The position numbers and the translations under genes are program-made. Of a stretch of DNA of 64,000 bases, positions 8,216 through 18,740 are shown piece by piece. The stretch's first letter is position 1. Every line of letters starts with the position of its first letter. The stretch is from Patagioenas fasciata (lineage: Eukaryota > Chordata > Aves > Columbiformes > Columbidae): the NCBI RefSeq assembly GCF_037038585.1, contig NC_092523.1:377001-441000 (forward strand), written 5' to 3'. The notes under the pieces are model-generated. The model ran no database searches. It had not been told where the DNA came from and saw only the letters and a program-made list of their open reading frames with translations.

Positions 8216-9960
8216 TTGATCGTTAGCTTCTTGTTGTCGGTTGGTTTGTTTTTAAGCTGTTACTCTATATAGCTCATCCATGGTGCTTATAGAGCATGGG
8301 TAAATCTACCCTGCTTCCTCACAAGGAGACAACCATCTCGCTTTACAACAGGTGATTGAATCTGCTATAGAAAAGTTCAACCACCTCCTGTACAGCAAAG
8401 GATAAAAGAAAGTATGGATTTTTGTTGCATCTAATCCACAATGCAAGTACCCATTAACAATACATTAGCAGTGGGTTCCTTCAAATATTCACAGTGAAGG
8501 TAGTTCCTGGCACGATTGTATTAGCGTTCTTACTATTTTACGGGAGAAACACAGGGCACAGCTGATTTTGCCCACGTGCAGCGCAGTGATCACACGGGTG
8601 CGGTGAACCGGGTGGAAGGCCCTAGAAAAGGAAAATCAGCCTCCGTGTGCAGGGCCAAAACAGAAATCCTTTTCAAACTGTGCCATTTTAAAAAGCTACC
8701 AGGGGTATAAAGCAGAAAAAAGAGCAGTGAATGTGTATAATGACACAATTAGATGGTTCTCCAGTTTCATGATGTGCTCTTTTACTAACAGTGTCTGCTG
8801 GAGTGGATACCCTGGACACCAACAAGCGGGTCCTGGTGCTGTGCCCATGGCGATTCATCCACTGTGGCCGTGGGTGTCAGGCCCTGATACAATAGACACA
8901 AAACCTTGGGAGGGAGGTGATCACAGTAGAACGCTTAGAGATAATGGGCTAGCAGACTTGATTTAATCTTTATTTAAAAATACACATGGCTGCTGTCTTT
9001 TCTACAGTTTAGGTAGGACGGGCTCCAATATCTCTATGAATTACAATACATGACAAAAATTAAAGGGGGAAAGCTTTATTTTTACAATGGTAAATACAGT
9101 CTAAATCGTAATTTGGGAAACAGATAAAGGGGTGTAGCAAATGAGGCACAGACGATCCTGTTTTATCTCAGAAGGCTTTGGCGTATTTACAGCTTTAGGC
9201 ACAGCGTGTCCAATCCCGTATAAAATGCACTGTCCATACCAATTCAGCCTGTCCCCCGATACAAGGACATCAGGATGCCACCCTGCATTCACCAAGGGAC
9301 AATCCTGATCTAATGTTCTCTGTGTATTCTACACCAATATCTGTTCGTCAACAAACCTTTTACTGGTTTCAATTTCTTTCCCTGATTGTCCTTTTTCAAA
9401 TACAATGCGTATGTAACATTTTGTATTGTGTAATATGCATTATATAATAGACAATATATGATTTAAAACATATCTCATTATATATTACATGTAGTGCATT
9501 ACTATACTACACATCTCGGGTATACCCACCCAGACCTGTGCAGCATATTAATATTATTTACAGTGGCCACCATTAATTACAATATTCCCTGGTTGCTGTT
9601 CCCTAGGGAGTCAAACGATCCTTTTCCAATGTCACAAAACACAGCCCGGGGGGGATTTCTTCCGAATCGCTCCTGTCCATTGTCCACTACCTATTTCACA
9701 ATCACAATAACAGACAATTGGTGAACCATAAGTATTGGACTACAAAATCACCCAAGACACAAGTAACAACAACAACAAATCACTAAAGACACAAACAATC
9801 ATACAATTGCTAAGGCACAAACAGCAAAATCACTAAAGGTACCTTTACCAAATTACTATTCCCTCGTTTTTCTCTTTTATTTATTGTTTTCTCATTTTCC
9901 TCTTTGGTTTTTTATTTCTTTTTAATTTACCCAATTTACCAAAACGCGCAGACCCAACGC
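8216..9960. other. AT-rich stretch, no gene recognised
   Basis: About 1.7 kb of AT-rich DNA. It includes a minus frame at 9101-9295 with no recognised domain, AAC-repeat DNA near 9764-9780, and a T-rich run (9845-9945) abutting the ERV fragment. Internal ERV or intronic origin is possible. Repeated at about 26949-28690, 37121-38862 and 51490-53231. Confidence 0.45.
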
Positions 9961-10147
9961 GCTGGTGTCGCCCACGTCTCGCGCAGGCAGCCTGCAAACA
10001 AACCAGACAATGAAAGTGCCTTATCTCATTGATGGGGTTTTACCCACGTCCCGAGCTGGCCCGAGGATCCGTGATCCCTTCCGGGAATTCCCCGGTGCCG
10101 GCACAAGGTCCCAGAGATCCTGGGGTCCACGGGAGGTCAGGCAGATT

Positions 10148-10320
10148 ATCCCATCCTCGTCGCCAGAAAACGATACCGAAAAGTCGGCAAACAGACTCTT
10201 TAACACTGTTTTGAAAGTGTTAAAAAGCAGGCACTTTTATTACGGCGCGCTGGGCACTCGGGGGATCGCTCCTCTAATCCAGCGTGCGTTCCGCTTTCCT
10301 CTGGTTTTACATATCCTGGA
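10148..10320 (-). mobile_element. LTR-like end with AATAAA and PBS-like motif
   Basis: On the minus strand, AATAAAAGTGCC (near 10240) is followed by an R/U5-like stretch and then TGGCGACGAGGATGGGAT (plus 10148-10165), placed like a primer-binding site. I cannot assign the tRNA. This piece is joined directly to the truncated integrase on its right. Confidence 0.4.
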
Positions 10321-11360
10321 ACTCCTGAAACAGCAAAACACGCCAACCACTGTTTACAGACGTCCCGTGCTCTTTCACCAGTGCGTGCAGCCGCAACGAG
10401 AAATCTGGAATGAGCGTCTACAGAAACACATACGTATTTACCCAATTCAGAACAACGCGTTACATCAGCTGGCCGTACTTGTCAGTAATCCCTCCTGGAT
10501 TAACACCCTCTTTGGATGGCACGGGTGCCGACTGTTGGCAATCAGGGCAGGACATAAGAACGCTCCTGGCCTGATCCGTTGTAATTTGAAATTGTCGTTT
10601 TAACGACTTTGCATTCTGGTGAAAGAGTTTATGTGATAATTTAGCTTGCTCCAAGGCTTTAGGCACAGTAAGCGGCACAGCTCGTGCATCGGCCCTCCTA
10701 TTGCCTTCCGCAAGAGGTCCTGGAAGGGCAGCGCGAGAGCGGATGTGCGCTGCATAAAAACCATGACGTCTATGATTTATTAGGAACCATAGCATTCTCA
10801 ATCCAGCCATCAAAAGAGGATTATCCTCTTCCTTAAGAAAAGAAGCTTCCAGGCGGTTAAGTATGCCAGCTGCATAATGAGTCAGTTACAACATTCAAAG
10901 GCTCATTACAGAACACTCAAAAGCGATCCTAACAGCTGTCAGCTCAAGAACTTGTTTGACCCTTGGTCTCCTTTTTCTACCTTGTGTTTGCAACACTGGG
11001 TATCTGAGTTTAGCCATGTAATTACAACTTTACGTGAGCAACCAGAGGCATCGGTAAATTCAGTCTTGTCGTTGCTGACAGCAGCACTTGCCATACAACG
11101 GTAAATTACCAATTTCAGCCCACAGTTTATGTTGAGGGTAATACGCAGGGAACATATCAGTTTATGTTGCCAATGCAATCTGGAAATTCACATCTTCAGT
11201 TAATTACCATTGTAACTTCACCTTTGTTCTAGGAACAAATACACCTTCAGGTCTATCCAATACATAGCATATAAACATTCCCTGCCTTTAATTATTGGTT
11301 TTGAATACATTTCTTTTATTATCCAAACTGTTTCCATTAGCGCGTGAGCTAGAAAAACCC
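10321..11360 (-). pseudogene. pol: Class II ERV pol fragment (RNase H - integrase)
   Basis: Read right to left on the minus strand: RNase H with a TDASG motif (about 11100), the RNase H tail, then the integrase zinc-binding domain with H-x3-H and C-x2-C (CPDC), and the start of the catalytic core with its first Asp (SVDAHS). The core is cut off after GVPGYVK by fusion to LTR-like DNA, so the second Asp and the Glu of the DDE triad are missing. Frames are also broken between the domains. This is a betaretrovirus-like (ERVK-type) relic, not functional. Copies: 29053-30092, 39225-40264 and 53594-54636. Confidence 0.85.
11142..11164. other. 23 bp micro-inversion (unique to core 1)
   Basis: The 23 bases here are the exact reverse complement of those at 29874-29896 and of the equivalents near 40046 and 54416, while both flanks (GAGGGTAA and TGTTGCC) are unchanged. 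The orientation in the other copies keeps the RNase H frame, so core 1 is derived. Confidence 0.9.
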
Positions 11361-11509
11361 ATACTGCCCCAATCACCTTTCTCCTTCCTTGAGCTCTCCT
11401 GACCTGTGGTTCCACCACCCGTGTCTTCTTTCTGGGGCCCTCTTGACTCACAGGTGCGCTCCAACCCTCCTTCTCGATCACTCTTCCTCACAGGTTCGCC
11501 TCCTTCCGG
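11361..11509. repeat. Array joint: piece of right-flank low-complexity module
   Basis: Homologous to 57691-57840 (GAGCTCTCCTGACCTG, then TTCTTTCTTG and TCACTCTTCCTCACAGGTTCGCC). It joins the truncated provirus to the next core start. The same joint occurs at 30093-30241 and 40265-40413. Confidence 0.85.
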
Positions 11510-14337
11510 GTGCAGCACCGCGCTTTGCGCACAGGCTTTCCTTCCTTGTCCAATTTATACAATGGCCTCTGCTCACAAGATTTCATCAAGGTTGCTCTAT
11601 TCACATTATCACCAGGTGGTTCCTCAATCTCTTTCCTGTGAGCTAAAATACACCCGAACGGGCTCTTTTTCAGAATACCGCTACTACGCCGTCCTCCCAT
11701 TACGCGTCACACGGAACGACACGGCTCATCTTGTAACAAATACGAGCAAATAACTATTAACACCTACAGCAGTACTCCACAGATAATACTCAAACCTACC
11801 CACGACACACCGCCCTCACAAGTTGTACTCCAAGTTTATCCCACCGTCTCCAAAACAAAACAATTCCGGTACCCAGCTCAAATCTCTCTAACACTCAGCA
11901 CCGCAATTAGGACACTCTGCAACACAGATGGCTCCACAACGCTCACACTCCTTGCAACTTAAAGCCACAGCAGCTCCTGCTGTAGTTTTCGGTGTTCAAG
12001 TGCATAGTCAGAACCAAGGCACATCCAAGAATTAAACCCAACTACGGTACACTTCACGGCTACATACAGAGCCAGCTTTGCACCACAACGGAGCACGGGA
12101 ACAACCAACACCAAAAGCTGGCCGCACAAACAACTCCACAGCAACTACTGTATACCTCTAAGGTGCTCGCAACCCCGTCCACGCTATCCTGCCGAAATTC
12201 CGTACCACGACTTACGGACAGTTCGCGAGCACGTGACCGGTCCCAAATTTCAGAGAAGAAAGACTTCTCACCAGAGGTCCTCGTCCGTCCCCGCGGCGAT
12301 CCGACCGAGACGAGGAGTCTCTCCAGAGACATCCCCGGGGTGCGCCAAGAGAGTCCTCGGCTCCACGGGCCCTGCGGCCGGACAGAGCGGGTCCTCCGGC
12401 TGGCTCACCGCCTGAAACGGGGAAAGAAACGGGACGGCAGAGTCAGCAGCACTGCTAAGCCACGTTCTTTATTTCATTTGACGATGTTAGTTATAATTGT
12501 TTAGTTTCTCGCTGACAATACATCTGTTAATTATTAGTCAAATATAAACTAAGCTCTCAGCTTCTAAACAACGTGTTACTTAACCTTCCATCTCCCTCTT
12601 GTCGTGCAGAAGGATCTAAAAGGTGAAAAATATCCCCTCATCGTGCAGGCGGTCAGAAAGCATTTACCTCATGTCAACTGGTTAATGACGGGTACACCTT
12701 CTATAACTTCATCGCAGTATACGTTAACTTGGCAGCTTCTCTTCAAAAGCGAGAAGAGAGAAAAGGGACAGGGCTCTGAAAAAACAAGGCAGAGATCAAA
12801 GCAGCGGGGGGGACAGAGGAAAAGAGGCCGGAAGAGCACCAGGAACAGGGCACAGAAAGAAACAAATCGGCGCGGCGGCAGCGGCGCGGAGACGGAGGAA
12901 AAAAACCCGGCACGGTCAACGGGACAGAGAGGAACGCGACCACGGGCAGGGAGCGGGACACGGGGACACGGCGAGGAACCACGGGACGCGGAGAGATACC
13001 AAAAAGTCGGCAAAAAAGACTCTCTAACGCTGTTCTGAAAGTGTTAAACGGCGGGCAATTTCAATACAGCGCACCGCACGCTCAGAGGATGGCCCCTGTG
13101 TTTGAGCGTACGTGTGATTCACGCTTCTTGGTATTCTTTACATACACCTATTGCATATTCATTTGCTTCTACCGCTTAGTTAGTGCATTAAACAGAAGTT
13201 CTTTCCATAACCCCACCCTTCGCTGGCAGTCCATCTCTGGTATGCCAGTGTCCATCAAGGGTCTCCAGGGGTCCCCGGTGCCCCTGCAGCCCGGTGCCCC
13301 CTGCCCCGGTGTCGGCTCCTCGACCTCATTTCTTGAGCACGCCCGCTGTCATTTTGTGCTGCTACTCAAGTAGCTCCTTCTCCATTTAGTGGAACGTCCC
13401 ATTTTCCCAGCCTGCGAGCCAAGGACATCCCGCTTTGCCCCACCTCCAGTCCCTACAGAGCTAGTGCTTCTCTGTTAGGTTTCTGTTCCGTTAGGCCTGG
13501 TCTTGCTGCCTTATGCCAAGGGCTTTCTACAAGATTTTTGTTCCTCCTATCAACGGGAAGCAAGAGAGAGGGCAACAGGCAAAAACGATGGCAGAGCGAG
13601 AGACCGCGGGGAACACAGGGGCTTGGAGGAAGAAAGAGAGGAATGAGGAGCCCTGCGGAGAGACGGAGGACAGGAAAAAAGTAAATAAAGAGAGAAAAAA
13701 AACGGGGCGGGGAGCAGCACAAAGGCTCAGAACGTGAACGAGGACGGGAACAGTGCCGTACGGAATGAAGAAAGCCGGCAACGCCGAGCACGACAAAGGC
13801 ACAGAGAGAGAGACGGCGAAGGGAGGGAGGAAGGAAAGAGACAGAGCAGCACATACAGACACAGAGAGGAAACTAATGGCAGGGAAAAGAACGGGCCAGA
13901 GAAAGCGTGGGGAAAAAGGAGACGGAGGGGCAGGGAGGCACCAGGACACACAAGCCGGGGACGAGGCCCCGAGGGCCAGGGACTCACAGCGGCTCTCGCT
14001 TTCGGTGGCTGCCAGGAGGCTTCTAACAGCTCAGACGCTCCCGTCTCCTTCTCTCCTCCCTTCCTCTCCGGTAACTCGGGGCGCTCGGCCGTCCTCAGCC
14101 TAGGAGAACACGGTGGGGTGTCAGGGCTCCTACGAGACGAGGCTTCGGGGACATGGAGCCTCGCTGGCTCGCTCGCCAGGCAGCCGTCCCGCTCCAGGAT
14201 ACGCGCACGGACCCTGCCGCGCACGTTGGCCCCCGGCCCGCCGCACGCCGCGCAGAGGGAGCCTTCGCCACCCGGAGAGAGGGGCTCGCTCTCTTGCCCG
14301 CCGCAGGAAGCGGACGTCGGGCCCACAGCCCCGCATT
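11510..14337. repeat. Array core, copy 2 (truncated)
   Basis: Matches 1337-4157 closely and then stops inside the CpG island, where segment C begins after CCCCGCATT. It contains the gag stub (11538-11700, minus), ERV leader (11701-12478), repeat A (12483-12743), both purine tracts and the left half of the CpG island. The second purine tract has a changed A-run plus an extra GGAGCA near 13710. Confidence 0.9.
11538..11700 (-). pseudogene. gag: Class I ERV gag start, core 2
   Basis: Same stub as 1365-1527, with the ATG at 11698-11700. Here the frame runs leftward into the array joint instead of P1 DNA. Confidence 0.6.
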
Positions 14338-14996
14338 GCTTCAGGATCTTTCCAGATCTACAGATTTTGACATATTTACAATTACATAGGTTTAGACGGA
14401 GATATCTATCTGCACTTATTAAAAAAATACGTACACGGGTATGAGTGAATACATAGAGATGATATTTAATATCCGTTTAGATTATGTAACGCACAGTCAT
14501 TACAGGTAGCTCTACCTACTCACACTTTTCTCTATTTTAAATTGCTTTCTATATAATTTTTTCTCATTTTCGAGTCCTTCATTTTTTAATTTACATATAG
14601 ACAAGATATTGGTATTTTTAAAACCATCAACAGGAATTTTTTACATTCTAAAAATCCTTTATATAATAGAGTAGAAAAGGGCGTTGATATAAAAGCATTT
14701 GATAGACACGTGAATGCCATCCTGCAATATATAAATACCAAGGACAGATTTCTCTGTTTGCAATTCCCACACTCGTGTTTACAGGTCGAACACGTGTTCT
14801 CCTCCCCCGGGAATTTTCAGGCACGTTTGGACTGTGACCCCCTCTTTTCAGGGGGACTCCCTTTTGACCCCCGCATCCCCCACCCGCATCGCCGGCCCCT
14901 GCTCACGCTGGGGCGCCACAAGTGACACCGTCACGCGACACGAGGGAAACGGCCCCGACAGGCAGCTCATTGTGTCATTTACTCTCATTGTGTCAT
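14338..14996. other. AT-rich then GC-rich DNA, no gene
   Basis: 14338-14720 is AT-rich without features I can name. 14800-14990 is GC-rich and contains two tandem ATTGTGTCATTTAC blocks (14968-15000). A TGGCGCCCC motif on the minus strand (14901-14918) resembles a Lys-type primer-binding site, but imperfectly. Confidence 0.4.
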
Positions 14997-15728
14997 TTAC
15001 ACGTGCACGTACCACAACCCCCAAAAAGCAGGGGGGGGCTCCCCTAGGAAAACAAAGCGGGGGCAGCGCCCCAAACAGCCGCAGCCCCCGGCCCACAGGC
15101 CGGCAGCCGCCCCCCGGCACGGGAATGCTCCTGGCCAACCTGAGAAGGGAGCTGCTGTGAGTGCCACCCAATAGCCATACCCCTCTTTTCTAGGCAGCTT
15201 GGAGAACCCTATTTGCCAGTGTTGTCCTGGGACATTTCCCTCGTCCAATTGTTCTTATTTATACCCTGTATACAGTATTAAGATGATGGTTTTCTAGACA
15301 CATTTCACATTGCTGGGTCACTCCTTCGCAAACAGTTTATAAATTCACTCTTACCTTTTCACCTAATCGTAACAGAGCGCATCAGCTCCTTGCGCTGCGA
15401 GGTACCACTGCTCTCCCGTCACCAGTGACAGCTTCTTTGGACCCTAATTCTAATTCGGCTATAAATCTCCTATTAATTTCTTATCCTCTTTGTTGCGGTT
15501 TCCTGATGTTGGCTGGAGGAGACAGCCACCTGGGATCAGAGATGCGGCTTTTGTATCGGTCTCTGTCCTTTCGGTGGCTGGTTTCACACTGGCATCTGCT
15601 AACTTATTTCCAGTTTCCTGATCAGTGTTTCCCTTCTGAGGCCCTTTGCAACGCACGATGGTAACTTTTCCAGCAACAGCACAGCTTCCAACAACTGGAG
15701 TATCATGTTTAATCTGTTTAAAAAGCAT
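14997..15728 (-). pseudogene. pol: Class I ERV pol: RNase H C-terminus and integrase
   Basis: The minus strand encodes the end of a gammaretrovirus-like RNase H (15728-15459), with the CKGxQKGN motif and a GNKLAD motif. After broken frames there is an integrase segment (15248-15090) with PGQHWQIGF, KLPRKEGY and FSGWP signatures. Frameshifts and stops separate the parts. The complementary upstream half of the same pol lies at 17455-17664, beyond the receptor exon. Confidence 0.75.
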
Positions 15729-15819
15729 GCAATTGAAGAAGCGAACGTATGCTCGCCTGTTTGAGTGAGCGTTCCTTAAACAGCTTCTCTACGTATGTCG
15801 CCGGATATCTTTGCTGCAG
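15729..15819 (+). other. Intron end before NPFFR2-like exon
   Basis: Sequence between the retroviral RNase H fragment and the exon. It ends in a usable acceptor (TCTTTGCTGCAG, AG at 15818-15819). The frame open upstream from 15749 is intron read-through and shows no receptor homology, so it should not be taken as the N-terminus. Confidence 0.65.
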
Positions 15820-16660
15820 GTTTCGCTGCATCGTTCATCCGTTCGAGCAGAAGCTGACCGTTTCAACTGCACTCATCATCATAGCCGTCACTTGGATTCT
15901 GGCCATCGCAATCACGTGTCCTTCTGCCGTCATGCTGCACGTACAAGAAGAGAAACATTTCAGGGTGATCCTCGGCTACGGCAACGAAACCCGCCCCGTA
16001 TACTGGTGCCGAGAGGACTGGCCTGACCCAGGAATGAGAAAGATCTACACAACAGTTCTCTTTGCGAACATCTATCTGGCTCCCCTGTCGCTCACTGTTA
16101 TCATGTACGCCAGGATAAGCATTGCTCTCTTCAACACTGCGATGCCCACGGTGGGAAAGCACAGCCAGGAGCGATGGCACAGCACGTCAAAGAAGAAACA
16201 AAGAGTAATCAAAATGCTCGTTATTGTGGTTTTGCTTTTCACCCTCTCCTGGCTTCCCTTGTGGACTCTGATGATGCTTTCTGACTATGTCAACCTTTCA
16301 GATGTCCAGTTGCACTTCTTTCACATTTATATCTATCCCTTTGCTCACCGGCTGGCCTTTTTCAATAGCAGCGTCAACCCCATCATCTCCGGTTTCTTTA
16401 ACGAAAACTCTCACCGGGGCTTTCAAGCCGCCTTTCAACTTCAGCTCTGCTCCCGGGAGGTGGCTCACAGGGACACCTGTTCTCAGCAAGGCCACAGCAA
16501 TGTCATTTTGTCAGCTGGCAACCCCCAGACACCCCAGGATCAAGCTTCTCAAAACCCTAAGGGAAAAGGGAAGACAGTTAGGAAAGGAAATTGGGTGAAT
16601 AACCAGCAAGATTTGACAATGGAGGCTCTAGAAGACACCTGCAATGACGGGACTAAGTGA
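15820..16660 (+). pseudogene. NPFFR2: Neuropeptide FF receptor 2-like terminal exon, copy 1
   Basis: An intact 840 bp last exon of a rhodopsin-family peptide GPCR. It starts just after the DRY region (RFRCIVHPF), then TM4, the extracellular-loop Cys in [10 protein letters not shown]5 ([13 protein letters not shown]), TM6 (SWLPLW), TM7 and a C-tail ending at TGA 16658-16660. Motifs match NPFFR2 better than NPFFR1 (for example [16 protein letters not shown]). The upstream exons with TM1-3 are not in the window. The NPxxY motif of TM7 reads NPIIS (Ser codon 16388-16390), and the following NF-RRGF reads NSHRGF, changes expected to impair signalling. This is a duplicated exon fragment, or the end of a gene whose 5' part lies elsewhere. 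Confidence 0.85.
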
Positions 16661-17454
16661 AACATGCTATGCACTACCAAAACGATGTAAGCCTAGCAGA
16701 GTTGGTTTGTTGTGTTGTGAAACTCACGCTCTGTCAGCCCCTTGACAGTGTTTCTTTTTTGAAGGAGATACACAACTTGCCCAGTATCTGAATGTGTGAT
16801 GTGAGCAGAAAGCCAAATTCATCCTCCTGTGTTAGCAGCTTGAAGAAGGTGCAACCGCCCTGCAGTCAGTGATGACCCACTCTGCTCCCGAACTGGGCTG
16901 GAGCAGAGACGTGGCTAAAACGGGCGAGCGTAGGGAGGAGACTCAGCCCAGCAGGTACCACACGGAACGTGAAACTCCGGGCAGCGCACCTTCGTTTCAA
17001 GGGAGGAACACGCACACAGAGCACAAAGGACGTTACTCTACCTGAGACACACACTGTCCTTAGCAGCTGCACAGCAACATTGTCTCTGTGATTTGGAGTT
17101 CTGGTGGCAAATGATGGAGCTCCGTACGTCGCACCTTTCAAACCTGCACACAGAAAGACGCTTCACCCCACAGATGACACCAGAAACTAGGAAGCCTCCA
17201 AAAAGAATTTACAACCCCACAGCCAAACCAGTTACACTCACCCCCACAACCAATCCTGCTCTACACACATCTCCTTCTCCTTCAGACACCCTTCAACAGC
17301 CAGATCCACAGTCATCTCCCAATGGGTCATTCACTGCACTAAACGCAGCAGGGCGGGGGAGAGGGGGGGGGGGAACTAAAGGAAATTTTAAAAAAACCCT
17401 CCCTGACTGTGTTTTTTTCAGTGGCATTTCTTGGCGTTATTTTTGTCGGGCGTT
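16661..17454. other. 3' flank of NPFFR2-like exon
   Basis: Probable 3' UTR and flank. No AATAAA is obvious. A variable G-run lies near 17355-17371 and a pyrimidine/T stretch near 17410. The plus frame at 17093-17470 (Thr/Pro-rich) has no known domain. Confidence 0.45.
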
Positions 17455-17664
17455 GGAGGTAAAGGTTTAGCTTCCATTACCTGCTGGGCAGTCGTCACTG
17501 CATGCCCAGGTTCACGTACCCCCTGCTTTATGCAAAGCTGCTTCCATCAGCGACCCAGGAGTCTTCAGCATCCTCCAGCGGCTGGTCCTTTCAATCCGCT
17601 CCGCCGGAGCGAACAGCTTCTGCTGTTTCCAAGCAATCGTGGGCCACCGACTGCAAAACGGATC
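17455..17664 (-). pseudogene. pol: Class I ERV pol: RT tail and RNase H N-terminus
   Basis: The minus strand shows the conserved end of gammaretroviral RT (AHDCLET) and the RNase H start with an ADGSSF motif (catalytic Asp kept), then VTTAQQVMEAK. A TGA, a TAA and one frameshift interrupt it. Homology stops near 17455. The next part of the same domain is found only at 15728, on the far side of the receptor exon. Copy at 44154-44363. Confidence 0.75.
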
Positions 17665-17940
17665 CACTGAGGAAAGAAGCCGGATCGACAATGTTAGTGG
17701 TAGAAATATTTACATCTTTAAACGTTCTAAGGAGCCATCGAGGCAGGGATGTCGTTTTTACACAAACGGGGACGGACACTGACACACAGATACCTGGCTG
17801 CGAGCCCTGCGGGGCGAACAGCGCCTCTGCCCCCGGCCGTGCGCTGCAGTACCCGAGTTTCGCCACAGGGCGGCAGCACTGAGGCGCGCTGCGGCACGGC
17901 ATTGGGGCGCCCGGGTGCAGCACCGCGCTTTGCCCACAGG
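17665..17940 (+). repeat. P1 remnant (last part) with core start
   Basis: Matches 1087-1360: the ATG at 1113 equivalent, the CTCF-like site and the core-start motif, but then leaves the core at CCCACAGG. It lacks the CCAAT/NRF1 promoter, so the small frame here would need another promoter. Confidence 0.85.
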
Positions 17941-18181
17941 ACGGCAGCACTGAGACCGCCGCGGCAGCCCGGGCCGAGCGGTTGTGCCGCGTTTCGCGGG
18001 AATCCCGCAGAAAAATAAACAAAAAACAAACACAACAAAACAAAAACGCACACAGAGAGCCGCGGAACGAAAGCCACGCGTACAGGACACAGAACCCGCT
18101 GGGCCTCACCCCGAGCTCCCACCGAAGCGGCGCCCCACTCGCCACACCACCAAGCCTGCAACCGCACCTTAGCTCTGGTTT
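17941..18181 (+). repeat. Diverged copy of P2 island block
   Basis: Homologous to 5855-6093, with clearly more differences (roughly 8-10%) than between array copies, so it is an older duplicate. It ends after CCTTAGCTCTGGTTT. Confidence 0.8.
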
Positions 18182-18740
18182 TCTGCATCCCCCCCCACAG
18201 CGGAAAAAACCCTCCTATCTTGCATTGCTCTTTGGCATTACAACTGCACAGGTGTGAACTCATCAAAGTAAAGCAGCCATCTCACAGACACACACTCAGA
18301 ACTCGACTAGGCTGGGGTTTCTCTTTGTGTTACACAAACGGACTCTCACTCCTCTAAGGAAACAAATTCATTCTTAAGCATAGCCTCTCCCTGGGGGAAA
18401 AAAATGCCCACTCCGAGCTCCCAAACACTAGGGAGCTGTGGGGAAACCAGTGAAAGCCAAAACCAACAGCAGCAACGTCAAGTGGAATTTGGCTTAAATT
18501 CTGATCATGCACTTAAAAGCCTCTCTCTGTCCTACCAATGGCCGGTCATTCTTTGGAAGGACAAACTTTCTTACCTGAACATCCTAAATTGAAGACTCCA
18601 CGGAACAGAACAGAGATTGAGCCACAGGACAACGGTGCCATTGATTTACACTAATGGGGAAAAAAACACCCTAGAAGTCAAACCCAAATTTACTTATTAC
18701 TTCCCATCACATTTCATCCCTTACATTTCAACTGGCAGCA
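18182..18740. other. Single-copy spacer, no gene seen
   Basis: About 560 bp found only once in the window, immediately before the second P1 module. AT-rich with no recognised element. If the array continues to the left, this may also precede position 1. Confidence 0.55.

Larger units (their letters stand above)
1337..11509. repeat. Array core, copy 1 (10173 bp)
   Basis: Reference copy of the core. It starts at GTGCAGCACCG and runs to the next occurrence of the same motif at 11510. Its right end is a junction created by deletion inside a class II provirus (near 11360), followed by about 150 bp (11361-11509) that match the low-complexity module found at 57.69-57.84 kb. Unlike other copies, it carries a 23 bp inversion at 11142-11164. 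Confidence 0.92.
14338..17664. repeat. Segment C, copy 1
   Basis: A 3.3 kb block that replaces the right part of a core. It matches 41040-44363 almost perfectly at an offset of 26702 bp, apart from a G-run length change near 17355-17370. It holds AT-rich DNA, a split class I ERV pol and the NPFFR2-like exon. It ends at a GGATC/CACTGAGG joint with P1 DNA. Confidence 0.92.

Noticed and set aside
7595-8272. ATGGCAGAC start as a HINT/HINTW-like gene of the avian W chromosome
   Set aside because: Only the first three residues (MAD) agree; no HIT-domain motif follows in any frame.
9965-10603. 212-codon plus frame present in four copies
   Set aside because: It runs antisense to integrase and LTR-like DNA, so it is a shadow.
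14901-14918. Lys-type primer-binding site on the minus strand
   Set aside because: It matches only partly after TGGCGCCC and lies downstream of integrase instead of next to a recognised 5' LTR.
15749-15819. ATG at 15749 as the start of the receptor protein
   Set aside because: Upstream of 15820 is intron-like with an acceptor, and the residues show no TM3/DRY similarity.
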